A DNA stretch of 64,000 bases from CAIYZT01 sp947461435. Its GTDB lineage: Bacteria > Pseudomonadota > Alphaproteobacteria > Rhodobacterales > Rhodobacteraceae. The stretch lies in assembly GCA_965284435.1 (NCBI GenBank), contig OZ260083.1, forward strand, positions 2,728,001 through 2,792,000, read 5' to 3'. Both the position numbers and the translations under genes were made by a program. The notes beneath the pieces were generated by a model, which did no database searches, was not told where the DNA came from, and saw only the letters and a list, made by a program, of their open reading frames with translations. Positions 9,006 to 18,731 of the stretch are shown here, one piece after another; the first letter of the stretch is position 1; each line of letters starts with the position of its first letter.

Positions 9006-11201
9006 ATGCGTTCAACCACAGACTTCAACGACAACTGGCTGTTTGAGGGGACAGGCCCCGTGCGCCTGCCCCATACGGCGGTGGAACTGCCCTATTCCTA
9101 TTTTGATGAGACGTCGTATCAACGCGCCTTTACCTATGAAAAGACCTTTGTCGCCGATCCGGCCTGGGCGGGCCAAGAGGTGTGGCTGCGCTTTGACGGG
9201 GCGATGGCCGACGCGCGGGTCTTTCTGGATGGGGCAGAGATTGCCGCCCACCGCGACGGCTATACCCCGTTCACCGCGCGGCTGACGGGGATAGGTCCGG
9301 GCCAGCATGTGATCCGCGTGGTGATTGACGGGTCGGAAAACCCTGAAATCCCGCCGTTTGGCAATGTGATCGACTATCTGACCTATGCAGGTTTGTACCG
9401 CGAGGTCTGGCTGGAGACGGCCCCTGCCCTGCACATCGCCAATGTGAAGATCGAAACGCCCGATGTTCTGGCGCAGACCAAGCGGGTGCAGGCGCGGGTC
9501 TATCTGGACAATCCGCAGGGGATGCCGCTGACAGGAACGTTGCGCGCCGAAATTGCGGATGGCGCAGGTGCCGTGTTGGCCCAGACCGAGGTGCCGATAA
9601 GCGGTGCAGAGGCCTCGCTTTCGTTTGACGGGCTGGCGGGCATCACGCTGTGGTCACCAGAAACGCCCGCGCTTTACGTGCTGCGCCTGACGCTGACCTC
9701 GCCCAGCGGAACCGACAGCCGCAGCACGCGCTTTGGCTTTCGCGAGATTTCCTTTACGGACGCGGGATTTCACCTGAACGGGGCCCCGATCAAGCTGCGC
9801 GGGCTGAACCGGCATCAAAGCTTTCCGCATGCGGGCTATGCCTTGGGGCGCGCGGCGCAGATCAAAGATGCCGACATCTTGAAGCACGAGTTGCGGGTGA
9901 ACATGGTGCGTACCTCTCACTATCCGCAATCGAGCCATTTTCTGGACCGCTGCGACGAATTGGGACTGCTGGTGTTCGAGGAAATTCCGGGCTGGCAGCA
10001 TATCGGCGGGCTGCAATGGCAAGACGAAGCCGTGATGAACGTCGCCCGGATGATCACGCGCGACTGGAACCATCCGTCGATCGTGATCTGGGGGGTGCGG
10101 ATCAACGAAAGCGGCGACAGCCACGATTTTTATACCCGCACCAATGCCTTGGCGCGCGAGTTGGACGCCACGCGGCCCACGGGCGGGGTGCGATACATCA
10201 CGGATTCCGAATTGCTGGAAGACGTCTATACCATGAACGACTTTATCTTGGGCCATGAAGAAATGGGCGGCAATCGCCCCCGGACACCGCTGCGCCCGCA
10301 GCAAGAGGTGACAGGCCTGCCCCATCCGGTGCCCTATATGATCACCGAATTTGGCGGGCATATGTATCCGACCAAATCCACCGATCAGGAACAGCGTCAG
10401 GCCGAACATGTGACGCGCCATTTGCAGGTGCTTAACGCCATGTACGGCGATCCGCAGATTGCCGGGGCCATCGGCTGGTGCGCCTTTGACTACAACACGC
10501 ACAAGGATTTCGGATCGGGCGACCGGATTTGCCATCATGGGGTGATGGACATGTACCGCGAGCCCAAGTTTGCCGCCTATGCCTATGCCTCGCAGGGGGA
10601 TCCCGAGGGCGGGATCGTGATGCAGCCGGTCACCTTTTGGGCCCGAGGGGAGCGCAACATCGGCGGGGTTCTGCCGCTGATCATCTTGACCAATTGTGAC
10701 GAGTTGGAGCTGACCTACGGGGATTATCCGCCCAAGCGCGTCAAACCTGACCGCGAAACATATCCCCATCTGCCGCATCCGCCGGTGGTGCTGGATCATC
10801 GATCTTTCACCGCCGAAGAACTGGGCGTGTGGGGCATGAAATGGGAACGCGCCAGCGTGACCGGCTATTTGAACGGCAAGGTCGTGGCGACGCGCCACTA
10901 TGTTGACAATGCCCTGCCCACGACGCTGCAGGTCGTGCCCGATGCCACGCAGATCGGCCCGCAGGACGCGGTGCGCATCATGGTGCGGGTCTTGGATCAG
11001 GCGGGCAACAAGCTGCCGTTCCTGCCCGAACCTGTCAGCGTCCGTGTCAGTGGCCCCGCGCACCGCTTTGGCCCCGCCGTCTTGCCGCTGCGTGCGGGAT
11101 CCACCGGGATCTGGCTTCAGGCCACCGGAGCGGGCGAGATTGCCGTGACCATTTCCCATGACCGGCTGGACCCTGTGACGGTCCGGCTGACCGCAAGCTG
11201 A
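9006..11201 (+). CDS. lacZ: Glycoside hydrolase family 2, probable beta-galactosidase
   Basis: A 731-residue GH2 enzyme with the domain order sugar-binding jelly roll (about 1-150), immunoglobulin-like domain (about 150-250), TIM barrel (about 255-540) and C-terminal beta domains. The acid/base Glu368 lies in WGVRINES and the nucleophile Glu448 in MITEFGGH. No signal peptide is visible, so it acts in the cytoplasm on imported sugar. It is shorter than the 1,024-residue E. coli LacZ and closer in length to GH2 beta-glucuronidases, so beta-glucuronidase or another beta-glycosidase remains possible. Its place inside a lacEFG-K type operon favours beta-galactosidase. Confidence 0.82.
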   Translation: MRSTTDFNDNWLFEGTGPVRLPHTAVELPYSYFDETSYQRAFTYEKTFVADPAWAGQEVWLRFDGAMADARVFLDGAEIAAHRDGYTPFTARLTGIGPGQHVIRVVIDGSENPEIPPFGNVIDYLTYAGLYREVWLETAPALHIANVKIETPDVLAQTKRVQARVYLDNPQGMPLTGTLRAEIADGAGAVLAQTEVPISGAEASLSFDGLAGITLWSPETPALYVLRLTLTSPSGTDSRSTRFGFREISFTDAGFHLNGAPIKLRGLNRHQSFPHAGYALGRAAQIKDADILKHELRVNMVRTSHYPQSSHFLDRCDELGLLVFEEIPGWQHIGGLQWQDEAVMNVARMITRDWNHPSIVIWGVRINESGDSHDFYTRTNALARELDATRPTGGVRYITDSELLEDVYTMNDFILGHEEMGGNRPRTPLRPQQEVTGLPHPVPYMITEFGGHMYPTKSTDQEQRQAEHVTRHLQVLNAMYGDPQIAGAIGWCAFDYNTHKDFGSGDRICHHGVMDMYREPKFAAYAYASQGDPEGGIVMQPVTFWARGERNIGGVLPLIILTNCDELELTYGDYPPKRVKPDRETYPHLPHPPVVLDHRSFTAEELGVWGMKWERASVTGYLNGKVVATRHYVDNALPTTLQVVPDATQIGPQDAVRIMVRVLDQAGNKLPFLPEPVSVRVSGPAHRFGPAVLPLRAGSTGIWLQATGAGEIAVTISHDRLDPVTVRLTAS

Positions 11202-11213
11202 AGGAGCAAGACC

Positions 11214-12281
11214 ATGAGCGGATTGAAACTGACAGGCTTGCGCAAGTCCTATGGGGCGCATCAGGTGATCAAGGGTGTTGATCTGGTGGTTGAACCCAAG
11301 GAGTTTGTGGTTTTTGTCGGGCCCTCGGGCTGCGGGAAATCGACGCTTTTGCGCATGATCGCGGGGCTGGAAGAGATCTCGGGCGGGGATCTGGTGATCG
11401 GCGGCGTGCGGATGAACGAGGTGGACGCATCCAAGCGGGGCATTGCCATGGTGTTTCAAAGCTATGCCTTGTACCCACATATGACCGTGCGCGAAAACAT
11501 GGGATTTGCACTGAAATATGCCGGAGAGTCGGCCGAGAATATTGCGCGGCGGGTGGATGATGCCGCCAAGATTTTGGAATTGCACAAGCTGATGGACCGC
11601 AAGCCGCGCGATCTGTCGGGCGGGCAGCGCCAGCGGGTGGCCATCGGGCGTGCCATCGTGCGCCATCCGGATGTGTTCTTGTTTGACGAACCCCTGTCGA
11701 ATCTGGATGCCGAATTGCGCGTGCAGATGCGCATTGAAATCGCGCGGCTGCACAAGGAACTGCAATCCACGATCATCTATGTCACCCATGATCAAGTCGA
11801 AGCGATGACGCTGGCCGACAAGATCGTGGTGCTGCGCGAGGGGCTGATTGAACAGACGGGCACGCCCCTGACGTTGTACGATGATCCTGACAACCAGTTT
11901 GTGGCGGGCTTTATCGGATCGCCGCGGATGAACTTCCTGCCGGCCATCGTTCAAGACGGCGCTTTGGTCTTGCCGGAATATGATGGCCAGATCATTCCGA
12001 TGCCGCCTGTGGCGACCGCGCTGGTTCAAGATGCCGAGGTGACGGTGGGAATCCGGCCAGAGCATTTCAAAGCCGGCGGGTCGGCCGCGCTGGATGTGAC
12101 GATCGAGATCATCGAACATCTGGGCGGCGAAAGTTTTGCCTATGCGCGGCAGGGCAAGGCCAATGTTCTGACCATTGCCACCAATTCGGGGCGCCACTGG
12201 GCCTCGGGTCAGCGGATCAAGGCCGAGTTTGATCCGGCCTCGGTTCTTTTGTTCGCCCCAGATGGGGCGCGCATCCGTTAA
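11214..12281 (+). CDS. lacK: Sugar ABC transporter ATP-binding protein (LacK/UgpC-like)
   Basis: A 355-residue ATPase of the MalK/UgpC/MsmX group that powers the importer. Walker A is GPSGCGKST (residues 36-44), the signature is [14 protein letters not shown] at about 134, Walker B is VFLFDEPLSNLD, and the switch is YVTHDQVEAM. The C-terminal regulatory TOBE-like domain includes GIRPEHF. AGGAG lies upstream of the ATG at 11214, 12 bases after the GH2 stop. Order and spacing place it in the same operon. Confidence 0.9.
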   Translation: MSGLKLTGLRKSYGAHQVIKGVDLVVEPKEFVVFVGPSGCGKSTLLRMIAGLEEISGGDLVIGGVRMNEVDASKRGIAMVFQSYALYPHMTVRENMGFALKYAGESAENIARRVDDAAKILELHKLMDRKPRDLSGGQRQRVAIGRAIVRHPDVFLFDEPLSNLDAELRVQMRIEIARLHKELQSTIIYVTHDQVEAMTLADKIVVLREGLIEQTGTPLTLYDDPDNQFVAGFIGSPRMNFLPAIVQDGALVLPEYDGQIIPMPPVATALVQDAEVTVGIRPEHFKAGGSAALDVTIEIIEHLGGESFAYARQGKANVLTIATNSGRHWASGQRIKAEFDPASVLLFAPDGARIR

Positions 12282-12306
12282 TTCCGTTCTGACGAAAGGC
12301 CACCCG

Positions 12307-14451
12307 ATGCTGCGCAAAGCCCCCGCCCCCCTGTCGGTTTGGCGGCCGATCAACATCGACCGGTTTTTGCTGGGCGCGCCGCATTATCCAGAACATGTGG
12401 ATGAAACCTTTTGGGCGCGCGATGCGCAGCGGCTCGCAGACGCGGGGGCCAATACGGTGCGGATGGGCGAATTTGCCTGGCATCTGTGGGAGCCGAGCGA
12501 GGGCCGGTTTTGCTTTGATCTGTTCGACCGCGCGATTGACGGTTTGGCGGAGCGCGGCATTCAGACCGTGTTGTGCACCCCCACCGCCACGCCGCCGCGA
12601 TGGTTGACGGTGAACTACCCCGAAGTGCTGCGCGTCGATGGCCATGGCCGCGTGGCCGGGCACGGATCACGCCAGCATGCCGACACCACCAGCCCGGTGT
12701 TTCGCGCCCATTCGCGGCGCATCACCCAAGCCATGGCCGATCATTACAAGACAAACCCGCATGTGATTGGCTGGCAAACCGACAACGAATTGAACACGAC
12801 CGCGTCAGAAAGCCATTCACCCAGCGCGCGGCTGGCCTTTCAGATCTGGTTGCAGGGCCGCTATGGCCACGACATCGCGGCGCTGAACCGGGCTTGGGGC
12901 GGGGATTTCTGGGCGCTGGCCTATGATCACTTTGCGCAGATCGATACCCCGCGCGATATGGCACCGGGCTTTTTGGCACCCGGACATGTGCAGGATTATC
13001 ATCGTTTTCTGGCCGATGCGACGGCGGCCTTTCAGCATGATCAGGTGGAAATCTTGCGGGCCGCGCAGCCCGATTGGTTTATCTTTCACAATCTGGGCGG
13101 GCTGACGGACATCGATTTTCGCGGAACTTTTGGCCGGGATCTCGATTTCATCGGCTTTGACATCTATCCGATGCTGTATGACGAATTTCGGCGCGGCGGC
13201 GGCCATGCGGCGACGCAGGCCGCCTATCTGGACATGTGCCGCGCTTGGTCGGGCAACTTCATCGTGCCCGAACAGGCCTCGGGGTTTGGCTCGCAGCCGG
13301 GGTTTTCGACGCTGAACCCTGAACCCGGCGAGATGCGGCGCATGGCGATGACATCGGTCGCACGCGGGGCTGACGGGGTGATGTTTTTCCGCTGGCGGCC
13401 CGCACATTTCGGGGCCGAGATTTACTGGATGGGGGTGATCGATCATGACGATCAGCCCCGCCGCCGCTATGCTGAGGCGGCGCAGTTTTTTGGCGAGATG
13501 AATCGCCTGGCACCCGAGATTCTGGGCACGCATGTGCGGATGGACGTCGGAATTGCGGGGGCCGATTTTGACAATCAAGAGGCCTACAAGACCTATGCCA
13601 TGGGTCTGCCATCGCCGCATGAGGATGCGGTGATCTTGCACCGGTATTGTTACCACGCCGCAATTGCCTGCGGGTTCATCCATCCCGAAGATGATCTGTC
13701 GCCGCTCAAGGTGCTGTATGTGCCCCATTGGGTGATGTGGAAGCCCGAATGGACGCCGCGCGTGGCGGCCTTTGTGGCGGCCGGGGGCACGTTGATTGTG
13801 TCGGCGATGACCGCAACGCGCGACAGCGACAATCACATCCACCAAAGCCTTGCACCGGGGGCGGGGTTGGCAGAATTGGCGGGGGTTCAGGTGGTGGAAT
13901 TTGGGCGCATTGCCGCGCCGGGTGCCACAGGGTTGTTTCCGTCATGGCCAGACCGCACCAACGGGGCCCATGTGCCCGCGCAGGTGCCGCAGGCGACATC
14001 TGCCACGCGCAGCTATCACCACAGCATCGGCAACCGCGATTTCAAGGCGGCGCATCTGTATGAGGCGCTGGATATGGCACCGGGTACCGAGGCCTTGGGC
14101 ATCTGGTCAAACCGGTTTTTGAAAGGCACACCCTCGGCCACATCGCGCAGGCATGGTGCGGGCCGGGTGATCTATCTGGGCACCTATTTGACCGAGGAAT
14201 TGGCCGAAGCGCTGGATCCGGTGGCGCTGGCCCCGGCGGGGGCGGTGCCCCTGATCGCGGCCTTGCCCGAAGGGGTAGAGGTTTCGGTGCGTCAGGGGCC
14301 GGGACGCGCCTTGTGGTTCATTACCAACACCGCCGATGCGCCCGTCACGGTGACCGGGCTGCCGCAGGGGGTGGATCTGCTGAGCGATCAGCCCTGTTCG
14401 GGGGGTCTGACCCTGCAAGCCTATGGCTGCGCGATCATCAAACAGGGTTGA
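12307..14451 (+). CDS. Glycoside hydrolase family 42 beta-galactosidase
   Basis: A 714-residue GH42 enzyme. The TIM barrel fills about residues 20-400, with the acid/base Glu161 in WQTDNEL and the nucleophile Glu322 in IVPEQASG; the trimerisation (class-I amidotransferase-like) domain and a C-terminal beta domain follow. No signal peptide is seen. The start at 12307 has GAAAGG seven bases upstream. It is the last gene of the galactoside operon, giving the cell two unrelated beta-galactosidases (GH2 and GH42). GH42 enzymes often act on short plant galacto-oligosaccharides, so the transporter may also import those. Confidence 0.9.
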   Translation: MLRKAPAPLSVWRPINIDRFLLGAPHYPEHVDETFWARDAQRLADAGANTVRMGEFAWHLWEPSEGRFCFDLFDRAIDGLAERGIQTVLCTPTATPPRWLTVNYPEVLRVDGHGRVAGHGSRQHADTTSPVFRAHSRRITQAMADHYKTNPHVIGWQTDNELNTTASESHSPSARLAFQIWLQGRYGHDIAALNRAWGGDFWALAYDHFAQIDTPRDMAPGFLAPGHVQDYHRFLADATAAFQHDQVEILRAAQPDWFIFHNLGGLTDIDFRGTFGRDLDFIGFDIYPMLYDEFRRGGGHAATQAAYLDMCRAWSGNFIVPEQASGFGSQPGFSTLNPEPGEMRRMAMTSVARGADGVMFFRWRPAHFGAEIYWMGVIDHDDQPRRRYAEAAQFFGEMNRLAPEILGTHVRMDVGIAGADFDNQEAYKTYAMGLPSPHEDAVILHRYCYHAAIACGFIHPEDDLSPLKVLYVPHWVMWKPEWTPRVAAFVAAGGTLIVSAMTATRDSDNHIHQSLAPGAGLAELAGVQVVEFGRIAAPGATGLFPSWPDRTNGAHVPAQVPQATSATRSYHHSIGNRDFKAAHLYEALDMAPGTEALGIWSNRFLKGTPSATSRRHGAGRVIYLGTYLTEELAEALDPVALAPAGAVPLIAALPEGVEVSVRQGPGRALWFITNTADAPVTVTGLPQGVDLLSDQPCSGGLTLQAYGCAIIKQG

Positions 14452-14539
14452 TTGCGCCGGTGACGGGGCCGTGTTTTGCTTTTTGGCACGATCGGGTTAG
14501 GTTCCGATCCAAAGGTCATTTTCACAGAAGGACTTGCCC

Positions 14540-15208
14540 ATGGCTTTGACGATGTTCCGCCCCGCCGCGCGCAGGCAAGGGCCCGCGGTGCCGCGCCGCC
14601 TGTTCTGCCTTGGGCTGATGTCCCTTGGGCTGGCGGGCCCCTTGGCCGCGCAAGACACCATGGTGTCCATCCCCACCCAGTATATCGCCGCCTTGGGCGA
14701 TACGGCGGCCACATCGGGCACCGATGCGGCGACTTGGGGGCTTTGGGCGGTTGATCCCGGCCCGCGCGGGGTTTGGACCGAAGATTTTGCCGAGCTTATG
14801 GCGAAGGGCGGGTTGGCCCCCGACGGATGGCAATTTGATCCGGCCTCTTGGTGGCTGGAAGAGCATGGGCTGATCATGGAAGCGCCGCGCTTTCCCGTGC
14901 CGGCGGGCCGATATGTCGTGACCGGCGGGCGCGAGGTGACCTCGGTTCTGACGGTGGAGCCGCCCAGCAGCGACGGCACCCAAGCCTGGAGCCTGGCCGA
15001 CGGGGCCAGCCTGTATGATGTCACGCATCTGCGTTGCCGGGCGGCGGTCTATACCGCCAAGTCCGGCCAATCTTGCACCCCGGACAAAACCCCGCTGGGC
15101 GCGTTTCCGATGAGCCCGGAAAAGGCGATGCCCGCCGTCGAGGGCTGCGAGAAAAAGGATTATCAGGTGTTGATCGTCATCGGGATGATGGAAGAAGACC
15201 AGTCCTAA
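14540..15208 (+). CDS. Secreted protein of unknown function
   Basis: A 222-residue protein with a long signal peptide: an Arg-rich n-region (RRQGPAVPRRL), a hydrophobic stretch LFCLGLMSLGLAG, and a probable cleavage after PLAAQ. The mature part is acidic and tryptophan-rich in its N half (WGLWAVDPGPRGVW) and has three cysteines in its C half (LRCRAA, QSCTPD, EGCEKK). I recognise no domain. AAGGA seven bases upstream supports the ATG at 14540. It follows the GH42 gene by 88 bases on the same strand and its stop codon overlaps that of the convergent purine-type permease gene by 4 bases. Export to the periplasm is inferred; the role is unknown. Confidence 0.7.
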   Translation: MALTMFRPAARRQGPAVPRRLFCLGLMSLGLAGPLAAQDTMVSIPTQYIAALGDTAATSGTDAATWGLWAVDPGPRGVWTEDFAELMAKGGLAPDGWQFDPASWWLEEHGLIMEAPRFPVPAGRYVVTGGREVTSVLTVEPPSSDGTQAWSLADGASLYDVTHLRCRAAVYTAKSGQSCTPDKTPLGAFPMSPEKAMPAVEGCEKKDYQVLIVIGMMEEDQS

Positions 15209-16119
15209 GGCTGAAACGGCTGACCCAAAGATGCGACCGTGTTCTGCCGCATCCGGCGGCGGTTTGATGAGATCACGGCCAGCATCAAGATGGTCACGAC
15301 ATAGGGGACGCAGGCCAGAATCTGCGAGGGAATGTTCACGCCGCCCGCTTGGGTGACCAACTCTCCGAGGGACAGCGCGCCGAACAGGACCGCGCCAAAG
15401 GCGATGCGCCCGGTCTGCCAAGTGCCAAAGACCACCAGAGCCAGCGCAATCCAGCCGCGCCCGGCGATCATGCCATCGGCCCAAAGCGGCGTATACACGG
15501 TCGAGGCATAGGCCCCCGCGATCCCGGCCATGGCCCCGCCAAAGGCGATGGCCAGACAGCGAATGGTCAGCACGCGAAAGCCGATGGCCCGGGCGGCATG
15601 GGGGTTTTCGCCCACCGCGCGGATCATCAGGCCCAGTTTGGTGTGGTTCAACACGGCCCAAAGCCCAACGGCAAACAACAAGGTCAGCCAGACCACGATG
15701 TCTTGTACGAACAAGGTGGGTCCGATCACCGGCACATCTGACAGCAAAGGCAGGGCCAGTTTGGGCAGGCCGGTGATTGTCAGGCTTTCAAAACTTTTGC
15801 CAAACAAAGACGACAGGCCGGTGCCCAGAATCCCGATGGCCAGCCCGGCCGCGACCTGATTGGCGACAAAGCCCAGAACCACCAGCGCAAAGACAAGGGA
15901 CAGCACAGCCCCCCCAAGGGCGGCTGCCCCAAAGCCCAGAAGGTGGCTGCCATAGGTGTAGGTGGTGATGAAGCCCAAGGCCGCGCCCAGCGCCATCATC
16001 CCTTCCAGCCCCAGGTTCAAGACGCCGGTGCGTTCCACCACCAATTCGCCCAAGGCCGCCAGCAGCATCGGGGTTGCCGCGGCCAGCATGCCGGCCAGAA
16101 TAAACTCGATGGCATTCAT
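15205..16119 (-). CDS. BMP-type nucleoside/purine ABC transporter permease (second subunit)
   Basis: A 304-residue membrane protein with 8-9 hydrophobic helices of the YufQ/NupQ type (BPD_transp_2 family). It shows the family hallmarks ERTGVLNLGLEGMMALGA near residue 30 and RAVGENPHAARAIG near 185. Together with the preceding permease it forms the channel of an importer served by a BMP-family binding protein. The ATG at 16119 overlaps the stop of the upstream permease (ATGA). Its stop codon overlaps that of the convergent secreted-protein gene, leaving no room for a terminator. Confidence 0.88.
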   Translation of the reverse strand: MNAIEFILAGMLAAATPMLLAALGELVVERTGVLNLGLEGMMALGAALGFITTYTYGSHLLGFGAAALGGAVLSLVFALVVLGFVANQVAAGLAIGILGTGLSSLFGKSFESLTITGLPKLALPLLSDVPVIGPTLFVQDIVVWLTLLFAVGLWAVLNHTKLGLMIRAVGENPHAARAIGFRVLTIRCLAIAFGGAMAGIAGAYASTVYTPLWADGMIAGRGWIALALVVFGTWQTGRIAFGAVLFGALSLGELVTQAGGVNIPSQILACVPYVVTILMLAVISSNRRRMRQNTVASLGQPFQP

Positions 16120-17195
16120 GGCGCGGCCTTGCGGGTGGAGGGCAAAAAGATCAGCCGATGGCGAATGAAGGTCAGACCGGCCAGATAGAAGGTCAACAAA
16201 AGGCCCTGAAACACCCAGACGGCCGCTATGGGCAGATCGGCGCTGACCATGGCGTTGTCGCCGCCAATATAGATGGCCGACATCACAAAGGCCGACAGCA
16301 CGATCCCAAGGGGGTTCAGCCCGCCCAAATAGGCCACGATGATCGCAGAATAGCCGTAACCGAGCGTGACGGAGCGTTGCAATTGCCCCAAGGGGCCCGA
16401 CACCTCGGCCGCGCCCGCAAGCCCGGCGCAAAGCCCCCCGATGCACAGGCTGATCCAGACGGCCCGCGACTGGCTGAACCCGGCATAGCCGGCCGCACGC
16501 GGGGCCAGACCGCCCACCAGCAACTGATAGCCCGAAAAGCGGTGCCGCATGAAAACATAGCACAGCGCGCTGACCACGAAGGCAAAGAGCAGCGAGATAT
16601 TCACGCGCGTTCCGGGCAGCAAGGTTGGCAACAGCGCCGCATCCGGAAAGCGCACGCTTTGCGGAAAGTTGAACCCTTTGGGGTCTTTCCAAGGCCCCAA
16701 AAGAAGATAGTTCAGAACCTGAACCGCGATCAGCGTCAGCATCAAGGTCACAAGGATTTCGTTGGCGTTGAACCGCGTGCGAAACAGCGCCGCAATCGCG
16801 GCCCACGCCATGCCGCCCAGCGCGCCCATCAGCAACATGGCGGGCAGCATCAGGGCAGAATCCCCCAAGGGATACCAGACCGGCAGGGCCGAGGCGGCGA
16901 TGGCGCCCATCACCAACTGCCCTTCGGCACCGATGTTGAACACATTGGCGCGAAATCCGATGGCCAGCCCTTGGGCGATCAGCAAAAGCGGGGCCATTTT
17001 CAGCAGAATTTCGGAAAAGTTATACCAGCTGAGAAAGGGTTCCAGCACCAGCGAATACAGCGCCAAGGCCGGATCCTTGCCCAAAGCGGTGAACAGGATA
17101 ATCGAGGTGGCAATCGCGCCCACAAAGGCCAAGATCGGGGCCAGGATCATGGCCCATCGCGACGCCCGGTCGCGGCGGATGAAGGAAATTTTCAT
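16116..17195 (-). CDS. BMP-type nucleoside/purine ABC transporter permease (first subunit)
   Basis: A 359-residue permease of the YufP/NupP type. It has 8-10 hydrophobic helices, with the family motif GFRANVFNIGAEGQLVMGAI near residue 85 and the loop FNANEILVTLM near 145. It pairs with the 304-residue permease. Both its ends overlap neighbouring genes by four bases (ATGA at 17192-17195 and 16116-16119), so the transporter genes are translationally coupled. The substrate is probably a purine or nucleoside, from the BMP-type binding protein and the deaminase in the same gene string. Confidence 0.88.
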   Translation of the reverse strand: MKISFIRRDRASRWAMILAPILAFVGAIATSIILFTALGKDPALALYSLVLEPFLSWYNFSEILLKMAPLLLIAQGLAIGFRANVFNIGAEGQLVMGAIAASALPVWYPLGDSALMLPAMLLMGALGGMAWAAIAALFRTRFNANEILVTLMLTLIAVQVLNYLLLGPWKDPKGFNFPQSVRFPDAALLPTLLPGTRVNISLLFAFVVSALCYVFMRHRFSGYQLLVGGLAPRAAGYAGFSQSRAVWISLCIGGLCAGLAGAAEVSGPLGQLQRSVTLGYGYSAIIVAYLGGLNPLGIVLSAFVMSAIYIGGDNAMVSADLPIAAVWVFQGLLLTFYLAGLTFIRHRLIFLPSTRKAAP

Positions 17196-18721
17196 GCGGC
17201 GGCCCCTTTGGTTGGTCCGGCGCCGATCATATAGGCGCCCACCTCTTCGGCGGTGACCTGCGCCGTGATCAACGAGGGCGAGAGGCGCCCCTTGTGCAAG
17301 ACATGCAGACGGTCACAGATCTGGAACAACTCTTCAAGTTCTTCGGAGATCACCAAGATCGCCGCGCCGTCGTTGCGCATTTCGATCAGCCGGCGGCGAA
17401 TATCGGTGGCCGCACCAATATCAACGCCCCATGTCGGCTGCGACACCAGCAAGACCTTGGGCGCCAGTGTAATCTCGCGGCCCAGAATGAATTTCTGCAA
17501 ATTGCCGCCCGACAGCGCGCCTGCCTCGGCCTGTGGGCCGGGGGTTCGTACATCAAAGCGGTCGATGATATCGGCGGTAAAGGCCCGTTCGGCCGCGCGC
17601 GAAATGAACCCGCCGGTCACCAGACCCGCGCCATGCGCCGTCAGCAAGGCATTGTCGCTGAGCGACATATCGGGCACCGCGCCGCGGCCCAGACGCTCTT
17701 CTGGCACAAAGGCGAAACCAAGGGCGCGGCGGGCGGCCGCCCCCTGATCGGCCATCGGTTGGCCCATCAGGCGCAGGGTGTCGCGCGCGGATCGGGCCTG
17801 CACAATCTCGCCCGAGATCAGGGCCGCAAGATCTTGTTGGCCATTGCCCGAAATGCCCGCGATGCCCAAAATCTCGCCGCTGCGCAAGGTCAGGGACAGA
17901 TCTTTCAAGGGAAGGCCAAAGGGATCGTCATTGTCATGGCTTAGTCCGCTGATCTGAAGGCGCACCTCGCCGCCGGATCGGGCCACGGCGGGCATGGGCG
18001 GCGGCATGGCGCGGCCGATCATCAGCGTGGCCAGATCCTTGGCGCTATGCTCGGCCGGGGTGACGCGGCCTGTCACGCGGCCTGCGCGCAAGATGGTGGC
18101 GGTGTCGCACAGATCCTTGATCTCTTCCAGTTTGTGGCTGATGAACAAGATCGCCATGCCCTTGGCTTGCAGGGCGCGCAGGGTTTCGAACAGCTTTTTC
18201 ACCGATTGCGGCGGCAAAACGGATGTGGGTTCATCCAAGATCAGAAGGTCGGGGTTCAGCAGCAGGCAGCGGATGATTTCAACCCGCTGACGCTCACCCA
18301 CGGACAGGGCATGCACCATCGCATCAGGATCGACGGTCAGGCCGAATTCGTCGCCCAGCGCCCGAATGCGCGCGCCAAGGGTTTTCTGGCTGCCCGGCAC
18401 GATCAGCGAGATGTTTTGCACCACGCTGAGCGTTTCGAACAAGGAAAAATGCTGAAACACCATGCCGATGCCCAAACGCCGCGCATCGGCGGGGCTGCCC
18501 AGACGCACCGGCTGGCCCTTCCACAGGATCTGTCCCTCATCGGGGGATTGCACGCCGTAGATCAACTTCATCAGGGTGGATTTGCCCGCCCCGTTTTCGC
18601 CCAGAATGGCATGGATAGATCCGGGATCGACGATCAGGTCGATCCCGGCGTTGGCCGTGACCCCGCCGTAGCGTTTCGACACGCCGGTCAGTGCCAGAAG
18701 CGGGGTTTTGGCCGATGTCAT
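17192..18721 (-). CDS. BMP-type ABC transporter ATP-binding protein (two fused ATPase domains)
   Basis: A 509-residue ATPase with two nucleotide-binding halves, as in YufO/NupO and RbsA. The first half has a full Walker A, GENGAGKST (residues 41-49), the signature LSVGERQRVEI and Walker B LLILDEPTSVL. The second half has the degenerate loop GISGNGQQ and the signature LSGGNLQKFILGRE, which is normal for this family. It energises the two permeases encoded directly downstream. Its stop overlaps the next start by 4 bases, and it begins 10 bases after the binding-protein stop. Confidence 0.9.
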   Translation of the reverse strand: MTSAKTPLLALTGVSKRYGGVTANAGIDLIVDPGSIHAILGENGAGKSTLMKLIYGVQSPDEGQILWKGQPVRLGSPADARRLGIGMVFQHFSLFETLSVVQNISLIVPGSQKTLGARIRALGDEFGLTVDPDAMVHALSVGERQRVEIIRCLLLNPDLLILDEPTSVLPPQSVKKLFETLRALQAKGMAILFISHKLEEIKDLCDTATILRAGRVTGRVTPAEHSAKDLATLMIGRAMPPPMPAVARSGGEVRLQISGLSHDNDDPFGLPLKDLSLTLRSGEILGIAGISGNGQQDLAALISGEIVQARSARDTLRLMGQPMADQGAAARRALGFAFVPEERLGRGAVPDMSLSDNALLTAHGAGLVTGGFISRAAERAFTADIIDRFDVRTPGPQAEAGALSGGNLQKFILGREITLAPKVLLVSQPTWGVDIGAATDIRRRLIEMRNDGAAILVISEELEELFQICDRLHVLHKGRLSPSLITAQVTAEEVGAYMIGAGPTKGAAA

Positions 18722-18731
18722 GGCAAGCGCC

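Noticed and set aside
9654..12356. A 900-codon open frame on the minus strand opposite the GH2 and ATPase genes
   Set aside because: It is antisense to two genes with complete catalytic motifs, has no recognisable domain, and long antisense frames are expected in GC-rich coding DNA.
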